Assembly (NCBI RefSeq): GCF_023065955.2
Contig: NW_026622897.1
Span: 4,283,001 to 4,347,000, forward strand
Origin: Ursus arctos
Lineage: Eukaryota > Chordata > Mammalia > Carnivora > Ursidae
DNA length: 64,000 nucleotides
Direction: 5' to 3'
Shown: positions 49,125 to 61,188 of the stretch, one piece after another
How the letters are laid out: each line of letters begins with the position of its first letter
Numbering within the stretch: position 1 is the first letter of the stretch
Program-made: the position numbers and the translations under genes
Notes under the pieces: generated by a model
What the model saw: only the letters and a program-made list of their open reading frames with translations
What the model was told of the DNA's origin: nothing
Database searches by the model: none

Positions 49125-49960
49125 AAATGCATGATGTAGAAATTAGAACCAGTCACATGTGATCTAGTTAGATCCGCTCATAATGAAGATCTGAGGAAAA
49201 ATATGGAGGGAATTTATGGTCCAAAGAGAAAGAATACAATACATATGTGAGAGTTGAGTGTGTATGCTAAAGGAAACTTCTATATGGAGTCACTCTACGG
49301 CTTCTCCTTTGACTTTGGCTGAAAACAATACGTGTAAGTTATGTATTCATACTTTCTTGCCTCGTCTACTGCATCTTACAAGGAGGTCCTGAAGTTAAGG
49401 TGGGATTGGGAAGACACAGAGGTCACCTTGCTCGTGTCGTGTTCAAGTGCAGAGCAGTCTGGGCTGTCTATGACATGGCTTGCTCTTCCTCCCTTTAGCA
49501 TTCTCTAAGTGCTCTCCCCGTGCAGAAATGCGGGAACAGAACAATGAACAATACTATTTGAAAAACAGTCAAAACACATCAAATGTTTTTTGAGAGAGTA
49601 CTACAGAGTATGAACACTGTAATAGCCAAGTGAAGAAGTCAGTTTGACCAAAAAAGTTCTTAAAAGCAATGTGAAACGAAAAGCAGTAGAAAATCTAAGT
49701 AGGAAAGAGTCCTTTTCTTAGGAAGAATTTCACATTAATTTTAGTCTCATAGATCTGACATTTAAGCCAAACGGAGAAAGTCACCTATCGATATAAACCC
49801 GTGACTGCGCATCTTACGTGCTCGTGGTACGAGACTGCCCTTCAGCATGTCCTGCCTTCACTGACAATAATCCAGCCCAAACTGACAGTAACAGCGTTCA
49901 TCTGTCCAGTTCTCCAGGGCGGAAGGAAAAAACCAAGGGGAATGACACTCATTGCAATTT
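48606..49960. other. Mostly unique sequence
   Basis: Apart from the (AC)n at 49.09 kb, nothing recognised. Confidence 0.5.
49092..49123 (+). repeat. (AC)n microsatellite
   Basis: About sixteen units with one G interruption near the 3' end. Confidence 0.9.
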
Positions 49961-50175
49961 GGCTCCTGTTCCAACTGCTCTGTTGAAACTACTTTTACAA
50001 ATGCTTCAGTCAAAACATACTGCTCGATCCCTTAGTCAACCTTGTTTGTTGTTTTTCTTTGATTCTACTGATCATCTCCTCCTCCTAAATCCCCCTTCTC
50101 TCTTGGCTTCTAAAACCATGCTCTCTTGGTTTGATGACTGTCTGAAAATTCCTTCACAAAAATGTCTTCCTACGT
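49961..50175 (+). mobile_element. Probable ancient LINE fragment (L2-like)
   Basis: Text such as gattctactgatcatctcc, tctcttggcttctaaaacca and tgctctcttggtttgatgac matches the remembered L2-type ORF phrase order. Strongly diverged. It accounts for the 132-codon open frame here. Confidence 0.4.
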
Positions 50176-51379
50176 CAAAGGAAGTACCATCTGTACCACC
50201 ATCACTACGTAACTAAAAGGTCCTAATACAAATTATATGGATGTCCCTTCAAAAACAATGTTCTTGGTTGCTTTTTTTTTTTCATTGCAAAAGTCTAATT
50301 AAAACTAAAGTCCCAATAAATAAAAATTCCTGTAAGCTGACTATACTTGCTGAACCACAGAATTCCATGTGCCACTATAAATATTTCATGGATTGCTTCT
50401 ATCCTTTGAAGAGTTATATCTTAAAAGGACTCAGGGTCTTTATGCACAGAAAAGAAAAAGAGAATTTCTCCTAACTTGCTTTTTTCATAACACTGAAAAT
50501 GCCCTCTGAGTTATTAAAGAACATAGATATAAACATAATACAGTAAGCTTATGTTCTATTCCCAAAGACAGAATCCCCCAGAATCATCCAGAAAATAACA
50601 AGTAAATTCACCAGGGGCACAGACTAAAAACTATTCTGTGAATACAGCATTCCATCAGCTAGAAATCCTCACTGTCTTACAAAGTACTTCTATACCTTAA
50701 GGCACAGGGTTGTTAATTCTCCAATGACGACAGCAAGACCTACCAGGATGCTAGAGTGACTTGCATCAATAAAGAAAAGCTGAAATATTTTGAATATTAC
50801 ACTCAAATCCTATACATGGCAATTCTATAAAATCACAATCCTTGATTAACTAATAAAGATTTTTCTTCTCACAAACTGTACAAGATCATAAAAGAAGAAA
50901 AATCTTCAAGTTGGAAACATGGAAAACTATTGAAAGATCGCTGTAACTCTTGCAAATATGCCATAAATCAATGGCCAAGACTTACATTTTAAACCTTATC
51001 TCAAAATTGAGAAAGCACAGAGAAAGCACTTCAGCTCAGACAATTGGTGTTCACTTCCAAGGCTGCACCTACCATTGATGCGAACCCCCTACTTACAGTA
51101 AATCATTTGACACATACAGACAATGCTCATCGTCTCACATCAGAAGATGCTACGACAGCTCAACATCTGGGTCTGTAAGAATACGTTCCTCCAGGGGCAA
51201 AACTTATAACACATCTGCTTTCATTAACAAGTAAGTTAGAAGCTAGAATTTTAAATTACCGTTAATTCACCTCTTTAGACAAATGAGTAGCCTAAACGTG
51301 GTGTCCTTTAGATGAAAATACAATAATCTATTCATTGGTGATACGACCCTTTCGTCCCTCATCTACTATCCTTCTGACT
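50176..51379. other. Unique sequence, nothing recognised
   Basis: No coding signal or repeat supported. Confidence 0.5.
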
Positions 51380-51515
51380 TCACACTGTGCACCTCTTGAG
51401 GACAAGGACATTATCCCCTTTATGTCTACATACCCATCATGAGCACATAGTCACTAAGACTTCATTCATAGAAACTAAGCTCTCATCTAAATATTTGTTT
51501 GATAAATATAATCAA
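51380..51515 (+). repeat. L2 3' end, degraded
   Basis: Contains cacctcttgaggacaaggac and gagcacatagtcactaagac, then atatttgtttgataaa, the order of an L2 terminus. Confidence 0.5.
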
Positions 51516-51779
51516 GCTTTTAAAGTTACAGTTGTGCCACATTTAAGGATACCTAGACAACTAGACACATTCTTTTCTGACATGAGACTCTACAGATAAT
51601 TAAATCACAGTGGGATTATGCTTAACAGAGGCACATGGGAATACCTATGAAGGTATGAAGAAAACAATGATTCTCTCCTCAGGGAGAGAATGTCAGAAGG
51701 GAGACTGAAAGAAAAAGTGGGTGTTCAAAAACCCAACAATGAAGGAACAATCACATTAATGGATGGACAGTAATGGAAT

Positions 51780-52000
51780 ACAAATGAGCCAGAGAAATGG
51801 AAGGGCCTGGCGTGGTCAGGGAAGCGCAAACAGTAAGTGGATAACATCTGGGGAACAGGAGTGAGGGGATGAGTTGTTAGCTGATGAGCAATGTGGAGGC
51901 TGGACTTAAGGGTGCCAAGACCAGAATCAAAGACACCAACCAGAGAGATGCTGTAATGTCTTTAAAAGATTATATGGCCTGAATTAGAGAAGTCCCAGTG
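51780..52000 (-). repeat. Possible L2 relic
   Basis: Phrases ggaagggcctggcgtggtca, gcaatgtggaggctggactt and gagagatgctgtaatgtctt resemble the antisense of L2-type sequence. Weak. Confidence 0.35.
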
Positions 52001-52014
52001 AGAAGAGTGTTAAG

Positions 52015-52195
52015 CAATGTGCTGAACATTTTACATAGATCACTTTACACTTTAAAATATTCTTATCAGGTAGGTATTTTTAATTGTCCTCATTTTACAA
52101 GTGAAAAATGTTAAGAAATATGCCCAAGGTCACACAACTGTAGGTAGCAAAGGTAGGTCTCAAGGTGAACTCCGCCTAATACTACATCTTGTGAA
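52015..52195 (+). repeat. MIR
   Basis: Clear sense MIR: caggtaggtatttttaattg, cctcattttacaagtgaaaa, atgcccaaggtcacacaact. Confidence 0.8.
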
Positions 52196-53045
52196 ATAAG
52201 CACACTATCAAAAGAGAAAAACATCTGGGTGGGAGGGAAACGCATGCCTGGCTCAGCGTTCTATGATCAATGCCCAGCATTCTGCGCGTTCCACATGACA
52301 TTTAGTAGGTGCTCACTAAAGATTGCTAGATGTTGAATGAATTAGTGCATCCACTAAAATCAACAGAAAGGAGCTACAAGGAGCAGTCAACAGTTACAAA
52401 TGCCAGAGCAAAGTCGAGTAAGGTAAGGACAGAAAACTGTAAATTGGATCGGTCAGCACTTTGGGAACCTTGGACAGCAGTTTCAGTGCAGGGGAAAGGC
52501 AGAATACTGGGTGTCAGGGGTGGTTAAGGAGTGTGTGGCAGGTAAAGAAATAGTTTTCAGGTGAATTAATATTATTGGGGTGTTAAAATTACTTACTTTG
52601 TAAGACTGTAATAAATCTGACCTCTAGGTTTATAGACCTCTGGAAAATATTGCCTTCATTGAGAACCAAGTAAATAGAGAGAGAAGGCACCAAAGATACA
52701 GTGTTGACTAGGGTCCTGGATCCTGTAGGAGAAGATCAATAAAAGATGGTTTTTAGATCCAGAGACCATCCTTATCACCCAAGGAGGACATTGGTCTCCA
52801 CCAACACAGAAAAACACCAAAGCAACAGGTGTGTCCTAAAGTGGCATACAGATCAACTGAGGAGTGGAATACTTGCCAACTTCACACTTCTGTGAGCTGT
52901 AGACCCCCCATAACTGTTTTTTCATTATTTAGGCTTCATCGATCTAATATCTAAATACTGTAACTGAAGCACAACTCTATCTCAAGTCCAAACTGCAAAG
53001 AGATTTCAATATCTATTAAAGAGATAATTATCTTCTTAGAGAAAC
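52196..53045. other. Mostly unique; small L2/MIR-like end at about 52.29-52.34 kb
   Basis: The short phrase tagtaggtgctcactaaaga followed by tgaatgaatt is the terminus shared by L2/MIR-type repeats. The rest is unrecognised. Confidence 0.45.
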
Positions 53046-53460
53046 AACTTTTTCCAGCTTTACTCAGCTATAACTGACACATAGCACTGTATAACTTAAA
53101 GGTACACAGAGTGTTCTTTTGATACATTTATATATTGCAAAATGATTACCCTTGTGTTGTTAGCTAACACCTTCATTAGGTCACATAATTCCCTTTTTTT
53201 TTTTTTGTAGTGAGAACATTTAAGATCTACTCTCTCCACATTCAAGTATATAATACATTATAATACATTAACAATAATCACAAAGTCATACAATGGATCC
53301 CAAAAACTTATTCATCTTCTAACTGGAAGTTTGTACCCTTTGATTAACATCTCCCCAACTCCTCTACCTGCCAAGCCCTGGTGACCACATTCTATGAGGC
53401 TGGCGTTTTCAGATTCCACATATATAAGTGATAGTAGATGGTATTTGTCCAGAAACAACT
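53046..53460 (-). mobile_element. L1 3' end (L1M-type)
   Basis: Antisense tail: ccagctttactcagctataa, gttgttagctaacaccttca, ctctacctgccaagccctgg. Contains an internal T13. Confidence 0.8.
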
Positions 53461-53944
53461 TTTTCATCTAGCAAGCCCCTAAGGTTTGGTCAGCGAGTTT
53501 GATGGCACTTCTTCTATAAAACTATCATTCTAGTGTCATGCCAATCTACAGAGCAATGACTGAAGTTCGTCTCAGCCACCCAGAGGAGATTTCACGGTAA
53601 ATATTATACATATGGGTCTAAATAATAACAAAGGTGAAAGGCTCTCAAATCTCACTGCCCGAATTCTAATTTTAAAAGAAAATTGTTTTCAATCTGATCT
53701 ATCAATACAGTTTCATTTGAATTGCTGTTGGAGTGATATAAAACCTTTGTCGTTTCAGTGGTAGGATAATAATGCAAAGAATGATCCCCATCAATTTTGG
53801 TCTTAATCTATGAGGAGTTAAACAAGGTTTTGCACTCTTTTAGAGGCATGTCATTCTCCTTTTACTGCCTTTGTGGCATCTCTGTGCCCCTCCAAAAAAG
53901 AACACAACTTATGTCAGATATTTATTTTTAAGTATAGGTGAACT
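53461..53944. other. Unique sequence
   Basis: Nothing recognised. Confidence 0.5.
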
Positions 53945-53958
53945 AAAATTAATTAATA

Positions 53959-54160
53959 GGGGCGCCTGGGTGGCTCAGTCGTCAAGCGTCTGCCTTCGGC
54001 TCAGGGCGTGATCCTGGAGTTCTGGGATTGAGCCCCACGTCAGGCTCTTCCGCTGGAGCCTGCTTCTTCCTCTCCCACTCCCCCTGCTTGTGTTCCCTCT
54101 CTTGCTGGCTGTCTCTCTCTCTCTCAAATAAATAAATAAAATCTTTAAAAAAATAAAATA
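53959..54160 (+). repeat. CAN-SINE, first of a tandem pair
   Basis: Complete, head ggggcgcctgggtggctcag. The outer duplication aaaattaattaata (53945-53958) recurs only after the second SINE as aaaattagttaata (54375-54388). This element therefore inserted first. Confidence 0.95.
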
Positions 54161-54374
54161 GGGGCGCCTGGGTGGCACAGCGGTTAAGCGTCTGCCTTCG
54201 GCTCAGGGCGTGATCCCGGCGATCTGGGATCGAGCCCCACATCAGGCTCTTCTGCTATGAGCCTGCTTCTTCCTCTCCCACTCCCCCTGCTTGTGTTCCC
54301 TCTCTCGCTGCCTGTCTCTATCTCTGTCAAATAAATAAATAAAATCTTTAAAAAAAAATAATAATAATAATAAT
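54161..54374 (+). repeat. CAN-SINE inserted in the tail of the previous SINE
   Basis: Young bear-like subtype (cacagcggttaagcgtctgc). It abuts the aaaaaataaaata tail of the first SINE directly. It ends in an A8 then (ATA)n stretch, partly the displaced tail of the first copy. Confidence 0.95.
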
Positions 54375-54388
54375 AAAATTAGTTAATA

Positions 54389-55739
54389 GTTTTAAATTTT
54401 ATGATATAAAGAAAACAGGATATATATTCAGACTCAAAATTAAAACAGGGTTTTATTATCTTTGAGCTATCAAAGAATTTGCTAATAACAACAGGGTCCC
54501 TCTAACAGATTGAACATTAATTCTTGAATACCCAAAGGAATAGGCATTATCAGAAGCATATTAAGTACTTTAGGGACAAAAGTACTTGTGATGGTTAAAC
54601 CTCAAGTTTTTAATTTTGAGAATATGCTAAGATATGCTTTAAAATATGCATAGCATATAAATTTTAATAGTGAGAAACATGGCATAATGGAGATGAAGCC
54701 AAACTGAATAGTCTGGAATATGTTTTTCACCCAGAAACTACATCTAAAAAGTAGAACATCATATGGAAATGATGAAGTAGAGGTAATTGGGGGTTGAATG
54801 TTGTATGATTGGAAATTTTTATTATGTAAGTTATGTAATTAATCTAAGTATTTTTTTAAAAAGGAGAGCATTATAAAATTACACTCCAGTATTATCAGTT
54901 TTTACTCTTTCCTTTCAGATAGCAAAGCATATATAAAATAGCAGATAATCCTTTCTATTTATATGTTTGTCTGTGATTCCTCTGTTGACTACAAACAGAT
55001 TTAGTAGGACAACTCATGAAAAGTACAACCTCTAAACACAGCATGGTCTAGAATGAGAAAAGGAAACCAATGGAGTAAGAAATGTAACTAAACCAAAAAT
55101 AGAGATAATTTGCCCCTGAACTGTAGAAAATCCTGAATCTACAGATGGAAAGGCACAAGTTTCAGTCAGGATTGTTTGATACAAGTGCGCGCACACACAC
55201 GCACACACACGTAATGGATGGCAGATTATACATTTGAAATATAAATGTTAAATAAAAATTAATGAAACAGAGGGAAAGAGAAACTGTCGACTCCTGCGAG
55301 GTGCATTTTATCCACCATCTGGAACTAAACCATCTCAGGAAAATCCAGGAGTTGGGAGGCTGGAGAGAAATAGAGGAGGTGGTGGAAAGGAAGGAAGTAT
55401 CAGCATTCTAAAAGTCTCTTCTCAATGGAATTTGGGTGAGTAGAAGCAAAATATAGTCTCAGGAAGAAAATAAGTAATAATTTGTTTTAGAGTAATGAGA
55501 GAACATGTGGGTCTAATTTAAATAACAGCAAAAGGAAGATACCAGTAATGGGAAAGCAGAGAACTTTCAAATTATGAAGGTAAAAATATATATATTTTGA
55601 TTCAACTGGATCAATACAGGAAAAAAATAAGATGAAAAACAGTTAATCAGAAATCAAAATAGAAGAAAGAAAATGAAGTAAATTATGTGTCCATCCAATG
55701 GGAGGAACTCTGACTACTGCATGAGAGTGGCACTTACAA
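54389..55739. other. Unique AT-rich sequence
   Basis: Contains a (CA)n with GC interruptions at about 55.19 kb. No gene or clear repeat otherwise. Confidence 0.5.
55186..55211 (+). repeat. (CA)n with CG interruptions
   Basis: gcgcgcacacacacgcacac-type run, short and imperfect. Confidence 0.8.
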
Positions 55740-58700
55740 GAAGGGATTTAAAAAATAAAAGGTGGACAGTAAAGAATTCCAAGAAACGACAAGCGAGGAG
55801 CAATATTAATATCAAACAAAGTAGAATTAAACTTAAAAATGTGGATCAGGATTAAAGAGAGACATTATCTAACAAAATCACAAATAAAGACGACCTCAGA
55901 GGTACAAACCTGTACAAACCAATCAACACTGCAGCCAAATACATGAAGCAAAAACAAGTAGGAATTGATTGCTAATGCATACATGTCTTTTTATGGAGTG
56001 ACAAATATGTTCTAAAATTGCTTTAGTGATGGTTGTACAACTTTATGAATATACTAAAAACCCTGAAGCATACACTTTAAATGGGTGACTTGTATGGTAT
56101 GTGAACTAAAGCTCTTACATATTTAAAAAATTAAGAATGAAAGAACTCTATACAATTCTTTTGGGAAACTTTGATATACGTCTCTCAGGATCACATGGAT
56201 CTAATAGACAAAAAAGCAAAGTCATAGAGAAATTAAATAAAAAAATATACAATAAACAAACTTAATAAAAATAAAATACTGGAAAACTTGAATGTGCCTT
56301 TTTCAGAACCAAAAAGATCAAAGATTAAAAAAGCAGAGTCACTGATTAAATACATATTAACAAAGAGCAAAAATAAAAAAGGGAAAAAATGAAATTAAAA
56401 TAAGCAAAATTCAAACACACATGTATACGTACACAATGTATAAATCTATGCACTTGCATATATGTGTTTGTACACGTGTGAAGAATTATAAAAATTCCTC
56501 AAATACTGGGCCAGAAAATTCCCATATTTTGAAGTAAAGATTTTGCAGATCACATTTTCTAATAGTAATAAAAATAACAAATATTTACAAATAACAAAGA
56601 TGACCAAAAAATCATATCTATTTAAAAGTTAAGCAATACACTCTCTTCAATTAAAGAGAAAATCAAAATTGGAATTATCACTTCTAGAAATCAAAGACTA
56701 CTTCATACAAATCCTGAAGCACAGTAAAAACTCCACTCAAAAAAAAAAAAATAGGTCATCAACGTTTTCAGCAAAAAGCAAATAAAAAGCTTCCAAATTA
56801 AGAAAACTGTGTTGAGCTTTTAAAAAATTAACAGGTAAAATCCAAAATTAAGAGAAAAAAAGATACATACTTAGGAAAGAGAAAGATAACATAGGTACAT
56901 ACTAAGAGGGATCAAAAAAAAAAATCACAATGTTTTGTCACCAAATGTATAAATGTAATGTTAAATAATTTCATGGCAAAATATAAATGACCAAAATTCA
57001 CCAAGAAATGGGCAATCTGAGTTCTGCCTGGTCTTTAAAATAAATAATTAGAAAGTTATTTAAATATTTCCAGGTCATAGAAAAAAAATTAAAACTACTC
57101 AATTATTTTTATTGAGACCACATACCTTTAATGCCAAAACTTGATGTAGTATGCTAAAACCAATTTCTCTTATGAGTATTTGTTGAAACAGTAGCAAACG
57201 GACTCTATAAACTTACAGAATAATACATTCTGACCAAATAGCGTTTATATCAGAAATGAAAAGGTATGGGGCGCCTGGCTGGCTCAGTCCAGGGGAGCAC
57301 GCAACTCTCGATCTCGGGGCATTGGGTTCAAGCCCCACGTTGAGTGTGGAGATTACTTTATAAAAAATCTTAAAAAAAAAAAAAGTAGTTCAATATCAGA
57401 AAGTCTACCAGCAAAAAATTATCACATTCATAACACTGAGAAAATTATTGTATCAGTAGTTTTTGAAAAGTATAAAATTTAACAGTTTTAATAAAAATTC
57501 TGAGTAAAATAGAGATATAAAGAAACTGCTCAAACATAATGCTGCTTTCCGAAAACCAGAAGCAAAGCTTCTTTTAAAGGATAAAACGCTAAAAATGTTT
57601 CAACTAAAATCAGAGATGAGATCAGTGTGCTTGCTATCACTATTATTATTCAATGTTATGTTGGAGTTTCCAGCAAATTTTCGGAGATATGCAAATAAAA
57701 TAATTGCTATGCACACTGGAAAGAAGAATAAAATTATCTTTTTGATAATGAAGAAGATTGTACATTTAGAAAACCTACAAAGTCTTCTAATTTGGAGGCT
57801 CTTTCTTGCTGACTTGCTTTCTTCCCCCCCTCCTTTGGTGCTTAAAACATTTATAACACACATTTTATAGAGGAAAAAAAACTACTAGAATTTTAAAACT
57901 GTAGTAAAGTAGCAGAATATGAACGATAGAATCAATAGCTTTTCTCTGTATTAGCAGTAAGAATCCACAAGTAGAAATGGGAAAATATTCAAAGTAGAAA
58001 TAAAAACTGTAAAGTCATATATTTCATGAGAAAGGCACAGAACTTATATTAAGAAAACCATAAAATCTTAACACAGCAAACAAAACCTAACAAATGGGAA
58101 AATATTCCATATTTTAGAATATGAAGACTTTCTATTATAAAACTATCAATTCTCCCAAAATTAATGTATAAATTTAATGCATTTCCTGTTATAGTCTCAA
58201 CAAGGTTTCTTCCCAGTACAATCATTTTAAGATTCATATGTAACAAAAAATGCCTAACATAGCCCCAAAATGCTTCAATAGGAAGACTACTGGGAGGAAC
58301 CAGATACTAGAAAAAATGAAATGGACTCCAACTACATTTGTTATTTCCACAGGAACAAACAAAGAGACTGAGAATTCAGAAGTAAATCCGTGCATGCGAG
58401 AAGTTTTAATGCAGCACAAAACAGCATTTTAATTCAACGGGGAAAGAATGGTTTACCTAATAAATGGCACTAGCCATGTGGAAAACAAAATTAAATCTCA
58501 TCTCACATCACAAACAAAATCAAATTTTAGATCAATTAGAAGCTTAAAATGTAAAAGACCAAATAAATACTGTAGAAGAAAATCTAGAGGAGTACATGTA
58601 TTCCTTAATTAAAAGTGGCGAACCAACACAGAAAAAGACATAAAGACATATTTGAGTTGGTAAGGTACAAAGCTAAATTAAAACTGCCAGAATAATGTAT
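55740..58700 (+). mobile_element. Degraded L1 mosaic, antisense to GUCY1A2
   Basis: ORF2 endonuclease-like text (aatatcaaacaaagtagaat) lies at about 55.8 kb. RT-like text is at about 57.6-57.78 kb and late ORF2 text (aatgggaaaatattccatat) at about 58.1 kb. Frames are broken, the longest about 90 codons. A separate L1 3' terminus is nested at about 55.98-56.13 kb (gtgatggttgtacaacttta, ttaaatgggtgacttgtatg). A SINE lies at 57268. Borders approximate. Confidence 0.65.
57268..57384 (+). repeat. Short CAN-SINE (head plus A-tail form)
   Basis: Only about 117 bp: tRNA-like head, B-box-like gggttcaagcccc, then gagtgtggagattactttat and an A-rich tail. It lacks the (TC)-rich body of the other copies, so it is an older carnivore form or an internally shortened copy. 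Confidence 0.85.
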
Positions 58701-58784
58701 AGAGTACGATTTTATTTTACTAAAAACATACGTGTGTATGTGTGTGTGTGCATGACGTCCCTCCCCTGTCTGTCTGTCCTGTCT

Positions 58785-59395
58785 CTTTGTTCAGGCCACC
58801 ATGATCCACAGACTAGAGTTATTTCAACAGCCTCCTAACCATCGTGTCTACTTTCCGATCTCTCTGCAATCCATTCTCTATACACTCTTCAAAATCATAA
58901 ATCTTACATATCATTTCTCTGCCTAAAGCCCTCCCAGGATTATCCATGGCCTTTAGAATAAAATACAAGCTCAGCAAGTCTGATCCAGCCTTTACTCCAA
59001 GCCCATTCTCATTCCCCCAATTTGCCCAATTCACATCCCTGCACAAGTCATCAGGAACTGCTTGGAATGTCCCTCAAATGCCCAACAATCTCTCCCTCGC
59101 TTACAGGCTCCTGTATGTGGTAGCTTTCTATTTTGTTTTGTTTCTTTAATGGAATTCTGTTCTCCTAACCCACTTAGCTAGTTATCTGCTTAAACTCATC
59201 TTGCAAATCCTCACACCTAAATTCCTGCAGAATGCTTTCCTGGACACTCACACTGAGATAGCGGCCTCTGCTTTTGTGGCTTCTCAAGCACAGTGTGACT
59301 ACCCCCTAGCACTCATCACACAACACCTGCTGGTTTGTCCCCCCCTCAGCCAGACTTGACCTCTCTGAAGACAAGAGTTATGTCCCATTCAACAT
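58785..59395 (+). mobile_element. L2 fragment, sense
   Basis: Ordered L2-like phrases: tttcaacagcctcctaacca, tctgcaatccattctctata, gcctttagaataaaatacaa, ctctctgaagacaagagtta. Ends where an oppositely oriented L2 piece begins. Confidence 0.65.
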
Positions 59396-59695
59396 TTATT
59401 CATTCCTTTATATAAAAGAGAGAAAGCGCCTGGCCAGTATCAGTCTCAGTGCTGAGTACTGGGAATACTATCGTGCCTGGAACAGACATAGGTCTTGCCT
59501 TTACTGAGCTACGTGAAAGACTAAATAATCCAGAAATTGAGTACATAATCCAGCAATAATCCAAAAGGAACCACATGATGACAGTGTTACAGTGATAAGG
59601 GGCAGAGTGCTTGAGAGCATGTCTCAGGGACCTAATGTAATCTAGGGGGTCAAAGAAAGCATCCTTTAAAAGTGACACATCTGAAGGATAAATAA
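59390..59695 (-). mobile_element. L2 fragment, antisense
   Basis: Begins aacatttattcattccttta, then gtgctgagtactgggaatac, the complement of an L2 terminus. Its later part (gtgacacatctgaaggataa) also fits. Meets the sense L2 3' end to 3' end. Confidence 0.55.
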
Positions 59696-60953
59696 AAGTC
59701 ATCTAGGCAGCCAAGAAGGAACAGACAGAAAGAAAACCATTCCAGACCGAAAGAACATTACACAAAATTCCTGGAAGAGGAACTCACACGGAGTTTTAGA
59801 GAAGCAAAGTAAAGATGACTATTGGAACTCTAATCACTTACACACTGGCTTGACTGTAGTGGATTTTTTTGATTGATAAAAGAATAAAGAATATATGAAC
59901 AAAGAAATACAGCTGTGTGTAACTACCCATATATATATAGAATACATGATGAATATATTAGATAAGACATATAATAAGTACACTGTACTATGTTGTATAT
60001 GTGTAATTTTTCCATTGCTGTTTTTCATACCCTTCAATACTTGCTGGCAGGCCTTTTTACGCAAGCATGTCAAATTCTACTAAATGAGCAATTTAATCAG
60101 TGTGAACGCTTATTTTACGAATTCTTGTTCCTCCGCCAACAAATAGCCACAGGTGAGAACCAAGGAATGGACAGACTCAGGGCAGCACTTGCTACGATCA
60201 CGCAACCTTATCAGAGCTCTGTGCTATGTTTGCTGTCACAAGTTGGCCACCCATCTGGTGACAGAGGTCTCACCGCATTTTCCAGCCTTCTTCCCCAAGT
60301 GCCCTGGCCCGTGGCTGTAGAACACCTAAGCCCAAAGCCCAGCAGTGATGTGGTACAGATTCAAAGAACACCCCCACACAAGCTGATTACCAAGAGGAGC
60401 TGGACGTGCACCTGCCTCAGCCCTGGGCCCCCCGCTTCTGAAAAGCAATCTGCCACATGGCAAAAATACAGCAGTGGCTGGCAGGCTTTGGAACCTCCCT
60501 CTCACACCTGTACTACTAGTATTTCACCCGATGGCTAAGAAGGTAGGGGAGGGAATTGCGATGCAAATGCGAGCACTCTGGCTTCTGTAGATGACGACTG
60601 GCCATGTTCAGATTGGAGGCCACAGTAGTGGCCACAGGAGAGCCTCACTTCCACTGGGACGGATCCTCAGAGGGCTGACTCAGAGCTGTTAATCACCGTT
60701 AATGCCTCTTTAATTATTACGCTTTCTACAATCACTAAATGGTGATTCCCCTCCTCGAAGGCTCCAACCCAGTCTTGGGAGCTATTCTCCTGTCCAATCT
60801 GTACAGAAAGGATTCATTTTTGGAATGAAAGCTGTGTTGTAGTAAAGAAATAAAATTGATGGGAATCTGAAAAGTTTACAACTTTCCAAACAAATTAGGT
60901 AATAAATAGTTAGCCAACGGCTAAAATATGTGTTTCCTTAGCCAAATAGCATC
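59696..60953. other. Unique, partly GC-richer sequence
   Basis: A 182-codon open frame (59990-60538, plus strand) lies here without recognisable domains or codon bias. An AT-rich, homeobox-site-like patch lies at about 60.69-60.74 kb. No gene is supported. Confidence 0.5.
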
Positions 60954-60970
60954 AGATTTTAAGTGTGACA

Positions 60971-61171
60971 GGGGCGCCTGGGTGGCACAGCGGTTAAGCG
61001 TGATCCTTCAGCTCAGGGCGTGATCCCGGCGTTATGGGATCGAGCCCCACATCAGGCTCCTCCGCTAGGAGCCTGCTTCTTCCTCTCCCACTCCCCCTGC
61101 TTGTGTTCCCTCTCTCGCTGGTTGTCTCTATCTCTGTCAAATAAATAAATAAAATCTTTAAAAAAAAAAAA
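60971..61171 (+). repeat. CAN-SINE, young bear-like subtype
   Basis: Perfect 17-bp duplication agattttaagtgtgaca at 60954-60970 and 61172-61188. The head carries the variant aagcgtgatccttcagctca. Antisense to GUCY1A2. Confidence 0.96.
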
Positions 61172-61188
61172 AGATTTTAAGTGTGACA

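Noticed and set aside
49818..50216. A 132-codon open frame that might be a small gene
   Set aside because: The middle of it follows ancient LINE phrase order and there is no start or splice context. Best read as a repeat relic.
57268..57384. Possible tRNA gene (A- and B-box-like text)
   Set aside because: This is the tRNA-derived head of a CAN-SINE with an A-tail. The cloverleaf is not intact.
59990..60538. A 182-codon open frame, the longest outside the exon
   Set aside because: No recognisable domain, codon bias or splice context. Roughly one stop-free run of this length is expected by chance over both strands of 64 kb, especially in GC-richer sequence.
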